NCBI GenBank assembly: GCA_029212275.1
Contig: JARGOI010000027.1
Coordinates: forward strand, 1,494-13,649
Source of the DNA: Thalassolituus sp.
GTDB lineage: Bacteria; Pseudomonadota; Gammaproteobacteria; Pseudomonadales; Oceanobacteraceae
Length of the DNA stretch: 12,156 nucleotides
Direction: 5' to 3'
Positions 8,373-12,156 of this stretch are shown in pieces. Within the stretch, counting starts at the first letter, position 1. The number at the start of each line of letters is the position of its first letter. The notes beneath the pieces were generated by a model, which was not told where the DNA came from, ran no database searches, and worked only from the letters and a program-made list of their open reading frames with translations. Position numbers and translations under genes: made by a program.

Positions 8373-9088
8373 CAACCCTAGGAAGAGTTATCATCGCTGG
8401 TTGGCTTCTTTTATTCTTGTGCATCCTAGGTGCGGTACTGGGATTTTTTCTGTATTCCAAACTGGTCATCGGCGTCACCATCGACCGTCAATTAAGCCTT
8501 ATTAATTTAGCCAAGGCATTTGTCATCGAGTCGGAAGCCGTAAACATGGCTGATGTTCGCCTAGAGGGCAATATCCCTATCCAGTTACCATTAAACCAAG
8601 TAGCTTTGCCGTTACGACTTAAGGGAACCTATCTCGCCGACATCGATATCGATACGCAAATCCCTATCAATATATCAGCGCTCTTCAACGAAGACGTTGT
8701 GGTAGAGACTGACTTTGATATCATTTCTGATATTGAGTTGATCAGTAGCTGGCTGCCAAAACTGCCGATCAAAGGACAAATTCCTGTACGCTTCGAAGTA
8801 CCGGTCTCTTTTACCGTCCCTATCAATACCACGATGCCGTTTCGATATCTGGGGCCTGTCACCTTTTCTTTGGATCAAACGATTCACCCGACAGTTAATC
8901 AAATAATCTCAACCAATCTCAAACTCAATCATCAAACGACGGCACTCATTGAAAATCGTTTTCGTGTAAGCGTAGACGGTGAGCAAGCACAAATCCCCAT
9001 TGCTATTGATGATGTAACGGTATCCATTCCGCTAGAAACCATCAAATACACCACCAAAACAGCTGAGAAGCCCTCACGAATACCTTAA
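8369..9088 (+). CDS. Membrane-anchored protein of repeated IPV/VPI-type beta segments, unknown function (paralog B)
   Basis: A 239-residue protein with the same layout as the gene before it: R6, then one helix at ~7-29, then ~195 residues of alternating beta-like segments. The central block LPIKGQIPVRFEVPVSFTVPIN starts at P133, against P138 in the upstream protein. It is preceded in both by a tryptophan-containing stretch (SSWLPK here, FWVDV there). The closing DDVTVSIPLETIKY matches MDLDVPLKDLRF of the partner, so the two are collinear paralogs, though divergent. The short C-terminal tail is K/T/P-rich. Translation starts at the ATG overlapping the upstream stop, which implies coupling and similar amounts. 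A lipid-handling, envelope-scaffold or adhesive role is conceivable, but nothing in the sequence decides it. Confidence 0.92.
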   Translation: MTTLGRVIIAGWLLLFLCILGAVLGFFLYSKLVIGVTIDRQLSLINLAKAFVIESEAVNMADVRLEGNIPIQLPLNQVALPLRLKGTYLADIDIDTQIPINISALFNEDVVVETDFDIISDIELISSWLPKLPIKGQIPVRFEVPVSFTVPINTTMPFRYLGPVTFSLDQTIHPTVNQIISTNLKLNHQTTALIENRFRVSVDGEQAQIPIAIDDVTVSIPLETIKYTTKTAEKPSRIP

Positions 9089-9137
9089 AACAGGGTTAAA
9101 TCTGACATTTCTGGCTAGGCGAAATAAAAACAAACTA

Positions 9138-9146
9138 TGGTATAAT
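9138..9146 (+). promoter_or_regulatory. Perfect extended -10 promoter element TGGTATAAT
   Basis: TGn followed by consensus TATAAT. No good -35 hexamer lies 16-18 bases upstream, which fits an extended -10 promoter that needs none. Transcription would start near 9153 and run rightward, giving either a ~345-base leader for the GMC gene or expression of the small ORF at 9234. The consensus match is seen; activity is inferred. Confidence 0.55.
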
Positions 9147-9233
9147 CGCCCACTGTGCTGGTATTAGTGTTCATATACTTTAATGTAAATCGCGCAATAT
9201 AACTCCCCATTTGGCAGCTTTAACCCTTCTGGC

Positions 9234-9401
9234 ATGGTCACTGCCATGTTTAAAATGCCACCAGTAAAAATTAGGATGATTTGGTACATTGCCGTTTCGT
9301 TTATGTACGGCAAACAAAGAGCCCCTCCTGACGAACTAAAATTGCATGAGCAGATCTCGGCCTACGTCTGCAAAAGTAAAAAATATAACGGTAAGAATTA
9401 G
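9234..9401 (+). CDS. Possible small protein of 55 residues, or coding remnant
   Basis: ATG at 9234 opens a 55-codon frame ending in TAG. It begins MVTAMFKMPPVKIRMIWYI, continues with AVSFMYGKQRAPPDELK and ends in lysine-rich KSKKYNGKN. The frame is also open upstream to a TAA at 9186-9188, reading NSPFGSFNPSGM, with no alternative ATG. There is no clear Shine-Dalgarno before the ATG. It lies about 80 bases downstream of the extended -10 element. I recognise no family. It may be a real small protein, the tail of a decayed gene, or chance. Confidence 0.25.
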   Translation: MVTAMFKMPPVKIRMIWYIAVSFMYGKQRAPPDELKLHEQISAYVCKSKKYNGKN

Positions 9402-9498
9402 CGCATCCTCAGAAAGTGCAGTGGTGCCTTAAATAAATTATTACCCGCCTACCCACTACAGTGACGGTCGAATCGTTCATGATTGAGGAAAGTAATAG

Positions 9499-11088
9499 AT
9501 GAAATTTGATTATATTATCGTTGGCGCAGGCGCAGCAGGTTGCGTGTTAGCTAATCGATTATCTGAAGACCCAAAGAACACTGTCTGTCTTCTTGAAGCA
9601 GGCCCTGCAGACAATAGTATATTCATCAAAATACCCTCCGGTATCATCATGCTGATGCGCTCGGTCACTCGCAACTGGCGTTATTGGACTGAACCACAAA
9701 AGGCGCTCAACAATCGACGTGTTTATATCCCGCGAGGCAAAACTTTAGGTGGATCTTCTGCGGTCAATGCGATGTGTTACACCCGCGGCCACAGCTGGGA
9801 TTTTGACCATTGGGAATCACTAGGAAACAAAGGCTGGGGTTATAAAGACATTTTGCCGCTGTTTAAACGCAGCGAAAACTATGAACCTGGCGCGAACGAG
9901 TTTCACGGCGTCGGCGGCCCAGTGAATGTTGCCGACTTACAATCGCCGTTAGACGTAAGTAAAGCTTTCGTCGAAGCCGGTATTCAAGCAGGCTATGCCG
10001 CCACAGACGACTTAAATAATGACAAACCTGAAGGTGTCAGTTTATTTAAAGTGTTTCAGAAAAATGGCGAACGCTTCGGTGCTGCGCGTGGCTATCTGCA
10101 CCCGGTACTCGACCGTCCCAACTTGACTGTAATGACTGGTGCATCCGTCAATAAAGTTCTGTTTGATGGCAAGCGTGCAACAGGTGTAGAAATTTCGCAA
10201 AAGAAAAAAACATCTGTATTAGAAGGCGCACAGATTATTTTATCGGGTGGTGCCATTAACTCGCCCAAGCTACTTAAGCTTTCCGGTGTCGGACCTAAAG
10301 CTGAATTAGCGCAACACGGTATTCCTTTAGTTCACGAGTTACCGGGCGTCGGTGAAAACCTACAAGATCACCCAGATATTTTAGTCGTTAAAAAAAGTAA
10401 GCGCTGGGATACCATTGCGATCACACCGAAACTGATCGCCCTCGACGGTCCAATTGCCCTATTCAATTTCTTTTTCCGCAGAAAAGGCTTACTGACATCC
10501 AACGTGGCAGAATCTGGTGGCTTTGTTAAATCACGTCCCGAAGAACCTATCCCCGATATCCAGTTGCACATGAGTAGCGTTCGTTTGGACAATCATGGTC
10601 TCGACTTGTCGTTCACATTTGGTTACGGCTACTCTGGCCATGCGTGTGTTTTACGTCCTAAAAGTCGAGGCCACGTTAAGTTAAAAGATGCCAACCCAAA
10701 CAGTGAGCCTTTGATTGACCCTAAATTACTTGAGCACCCCGACGATTTCGACGCTATGGTTCGCGGTGTGAAATTAGTCCGTAATATATTTGCGCAAAAA
10801 GCATTTGACTCATGGCGTGGAGACGAAATATTCCCAGGTAAAAACGTACAAACTGACGAAGAAATTCGAGAGTTTGTGCGCCAAAAAGCGGATAATATCT
10901 ATCACCCAGTAGGGACCTGTAAAATGGGTCATGACGATATGGCCGTGGTTGATGATACGCTTAAAGTACATGGACTCGAAAACTTACGCGTAGTTGATGC
11001 TTCTATTATGCCAACCTTAATTGGTGCAAATACCACGGCAGCAACTCTTGCGATTGCCGAAAAAGCATCGGATATGATTTTGAAATAA
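9499..11088 (+). CDS. GMC-family FAD-dependent oxidoreductase (alcohol/choline dehydrogenase-like)
   Basis: A 529-residue flavoprotein of the glucose-methanol-choline family, which oxidises alcohols to aldehydes using FAD. The N-terminal dinucleotide fold is IIVGAGAAG (G9, G11, G14). GMC signature 1 is RGKTLGGSSAVN at 79-90, signature 2 is SGGAINSPKLLKLSGVGP from 249, and the C-terminal YHPVGTCKMG carries the catalytic-type H469. N511 in GANTTAATL matches the second active-site position of choline oxidase-type enzymes. Length and motifs are those of a complete bacterial GMC dehydrogenase of the AlkJ/BetA type. No signal peptide is seen, so it is cytoplasmic or peripherally membrane-bound. GAGGAAA lies about 8 bases before the ATG. 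No betaine or alkane genes are adjacent, so the substrate is undetermined and no symbol is given. Confidence 0.96.
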   Translation: MKFDYIIVGAGAAGCVLANRLSEDPKNTVCLLEAGPADNSIFIKIPSGIIMLMRSVTRNWRYWTEPQKALNNRRVYIPRGKTLGGSSAVNAMCYTRGHSWDFDHWESLGNKGWGYKDILPLFKRSENYEPGANEFHGVGGPVNVADLQSPLDVSKAFVEAGIQAGYAATDDLNNDKPEGVSLFKVFQKNGERFGAARGYLHPVLDRPNLTVMTGASVNKVLFDGKRATGVEISQKKKTSVLEGAQIILSGGAINSPKLLKLSGVGPKAELAQHGIPLVHELPGVGENLQDHPDILVVKKSKRWDTIAITPKLIALDGPIALFNFFFRRKGLLTSNVAESGGFVKSRPEEPIPDIQLHMSSVRLDNHGLDLSFTFGYGYSGHACVLRPKSRGHVKLKDANPNSEPLIDPKLLEHPDDFDAMVRGVKLVRNIFAQKAFDSWRGDEIFPGKNVQTDEEIREFVRQKADNIYHPVGTCKMGHDDMAVVDDTLKVHGLENLRVVDASIMPTLIGANTTAATLAIAEKASDMILK

Positions 11089-11111
11089 TCATTTAGGTCG
11101 TCGCTAAAATA

Positions 11112-11149
11112 TCGATTTTATTGCTCAGTGACACAAGCAATATTATCGA
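11112..11149. repeat. Imperfect 14-base inverted repeat just after the GMC gene
   Basis: Arms 11112-11125 (TCGATTTTATTGCT) and 11136-11149 pair at 12 of 14 positions around a 10-base loop, and the inner 7 bases are perfect. It starts 24 bases after the stop codon and has no following T run, so it is not a standard terminator. It could stabilise the 3' end of the mRNA or bind a protein. Confidence 0.4.
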
Positions 11150-11166
11150 ATGAAATCAGTAAAAAA

Positions 11167-11216
11167 GGAGACTCAAAACTAAGCAATTTGCTTAATTGTG
11201 AGCCTCCATTTTTTTT
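11167..11216 (+). terminator. Rho-independent terminator of the GMC gene with a nested hairpin
   Basis: Outer arms GGAGACTCA (11167-11175) and TGAGCCTCC (11199-11207) pair with one mismatch and are followed by eight T at 11209-11216. The loop holds a second perfect stem, AAGCAA (11181-11186) with TTGCTT (11188-11193). An A6 run before the outer stem could let it work on the other strand too, but no opposing gene ends here. Confidence 0.8.
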
Positions 11217-11268
11217 GCCTAGGGTGCCTCTGAAAAATATAAAAAAATATCGACTAACCTCCAATAAC

Positions 11269-11298
11269 TTGTCCTAAGTCAAGCTATCCTCATATAAA
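11269..11298 (+). promoter_or_regulatory. Candidate promoter for the permease gene
   Basis: TTGTCC (11269-11274) and TATAAA (11293-11298) are separated by 18 bases, a reasonable sigma70 arrangement. They lie about 125 bases before the permease start. The AT-rich sequence between 11217 and 11422 holds other partial matches, so this is only the best candidate. Confidence 0.35.
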
Positions 11299-11422
11299 CG
11301 CTTATTCATTCCCTTCTTCGTATTCTCTTCCGATAATATTTCTCCAGCACTTGTATACTAAAAAATCAGTCTTTTTACGCATAAATCGCACTACCAGATG
11401 CACCAAGAGTGAGTAACATGCC

Positions 11423-12156
11423 ATGCTGAGTATTTTCACCGTTTTTGCTGATTGGCTAACGTTTACCCTATTAGGTTTAATTCCCGGCTCTAAGCTTGGC
11501 GACGCTGTTCACTTTTTTGTTGAAGACACCACGAAGATATTTTTTCTTTTAGTTCTGATGATCTATGTGATCGCGTTAATTCGAGCCTCCCTGAACATCG
11601 ACAAGGTTCGCAATTATCTGGCGGGGAAAAATCGATTTTTTGGGTATTTAATGGGATCGGTATTTGGCGCCATCACCCCTTTTTGCTCCTGTTCAAGTAT
11701 TCCAATATTTCTTGGATTTACCTCAGGCGGTATTCCCATTGGCATCACCATGGCATTTCTGCTTACATCGCCACTGATCAACGAAGTCGCGGTATTGTTA
11801 TTGTTAAGCCTAGTGGGTTGGGAAATCACCCTTATTTATGTGTTAGTCGGGTTAGCCATCGGCATTATCGGCGGCATTTTTCTAGATCTTATTCATGCCG
11901 AAAGACTGCTACAACCTTTTGCCTTAAAAGCATATCAGTCTGCCGAACCAAGCAAGAGCAATGTCGTAAACACGGCCAAACTATCGCTTAGTGAACGACA
12001 TACATTTGCCAAACAAGAGTTAATGGATATCTTGCGTCGCGTTTGGAAGTGGGTGTTTATTGGTGTCGGTTTAGGCGCTGCTTTACATGGTTTTGTACCG
12101 GTAGACTGGCTGCAATCGAACTTAGGGAGTGGCCAGTGGTGGTCGGTTCCTATGGC
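11423..12156 (+). CDS. Permease of the DUF318/ArsP-like family (3' end cut by window edge)
   Basis: The frame from ATG at 11423 is open to the window end, giving 244 codons. The protein is strongly hydrophobic, with helices in the first ~25 residues (WLTFTLLGLIPG), at ~36-55, and in further segments to ~155. A polar loop around 165-200 is followed by another helix (VFIGVGLGAALHGF) near 217-230. The diagnostic block is FGAITPFCSCSSIPIF, with C88 and C90, followed by GGIPIGITMAFLLTSPLINEVA, typical of UPF0718/DUF318 permeases. The family includes ArsP, an exporter of organoarsenicals whose cysteine motif matters for binding, and uncharacterised E. coli YraQ-like proteins. Substrate cannot be told from this part, and no ArsR or thioredoxin-like gene is visible before the edge. 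An out-of-frame ATG at 11418 ends after three codons. The sequence lies downstream of the GMC terminator, so it is a separate unit. Confidence 0.9.
   Translation, partial: MLSIFTVFADWLTFTLLGLIPGSKLGDAVHFFVEDTTKIFFLLVLMIYVIALIRASLNIDKVRNYLAGKNRFFGYLMGSVFGAITPFCSCSSIPIFLGFTSGGIPIGITMAFLLTSPLINEVAVLLLLSLVGWEITLIYVLVGLAIGIIGGIFLDLIHAERLLQPFALKAYQSAEPSKSNVVNTAKLSLSERHTFAKQELMDILRRVWKWVFIGVGLGAALHGFVPVDWLQSNLGSGQWWSVPM

Larger units (their letters stand above)
9089..9498. other. 410-base gap between the paralog pair and the GMC gene
   Basis: The gap contains a strong-looking extended -10 element at 9138-9146, a possible 55-codon ORF at 9234-9401 and a 7-base perfect inverted repeat (TTGCCGT at 9289-9295, ACGGCAA at 9307-9313). 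The GMC ribosome binding site, GAGGAAA, is at about 9484-9490. No obvious terminator follows the paralog pair. No tRNA fold or known riboswitch motif was recognised. Confidence 0.5.

Noticed and set aside
9499..11088. Naming the GMC enzyme choline dehydrogenase betA or alkJ
   Set aside because: The family motifs do not decide the substrate, and no betB, betI, choline transporter or alkane gene is next to it.
1..12156. CRISPR array, tRNA or rRNA genes
   Set aside because: No regularly spaced repeats and no cloverleaf or ribosomal RNA motifs were seen on either strand.

Overview
The window looks like a chromosomal segment of a gammaproteobacterium, probably marine or environmental. The basis is a set of recognisable protein families (MalQ, GlgB and GlgX in tight 4-base overlaps, a GMC flavoprotein oxidoreductase, an ArsP/DUF318-type permease), ordinary Shine-Dalgarno and sigma70-like signals, and a moderate GC content. 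Species cannot be read from the sequence.

Left half (1-6689, minus strand): a glycogen/maltodextrin cluster transcribed right to left in the order malQ (4-alpha-glucanotransferase), glgB (branching enzyme), glgX (debranching enzyme, cut by the left window edge at codon 700). The stop of each gene overlaps the start of the next by ATGA, so translation is probably coupled. MalQ rearranges maltodextrins, GlgB adds alpha-1,6 branches and GlgX removes short outer branches, so the operon joins glycogen building, trimming and recycling. The GH13/GH77 catalytic triads of all three are intact.

Middle (6690-7589): about 900 bases without an intact gene. It holds the probable leftward promoter of the glg operon, two short palindromes, and two stop-interrupted stretches that read like decayed coding sequence. 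Base composition changes here, from GC-richer glg DNA to AT-richer DNA on the right.

7590-9088 (plus strand): two overlapping genes encode a paralogous pair of unrecognised proteins. Each has one N-terminal membrane anchor followed by about 200 residues of short alternating segments of the type 'x-I/V-P-I/V-x'. This is the part of the window with the least known biology.

Right part: a 410-base gap with a perfect extended -10 promoter and a possible 55-codon ORF, then a complete GMC oxidoreductase gene (9499-11088) followed by an imperfect hairpin and a nested-hairpin terminator. Last is the 5' part of a DUF318/ArsP-like permease gene (11423 to the window end). No tRNA, rRNA, CRISPR array or intact mobile element was seen.
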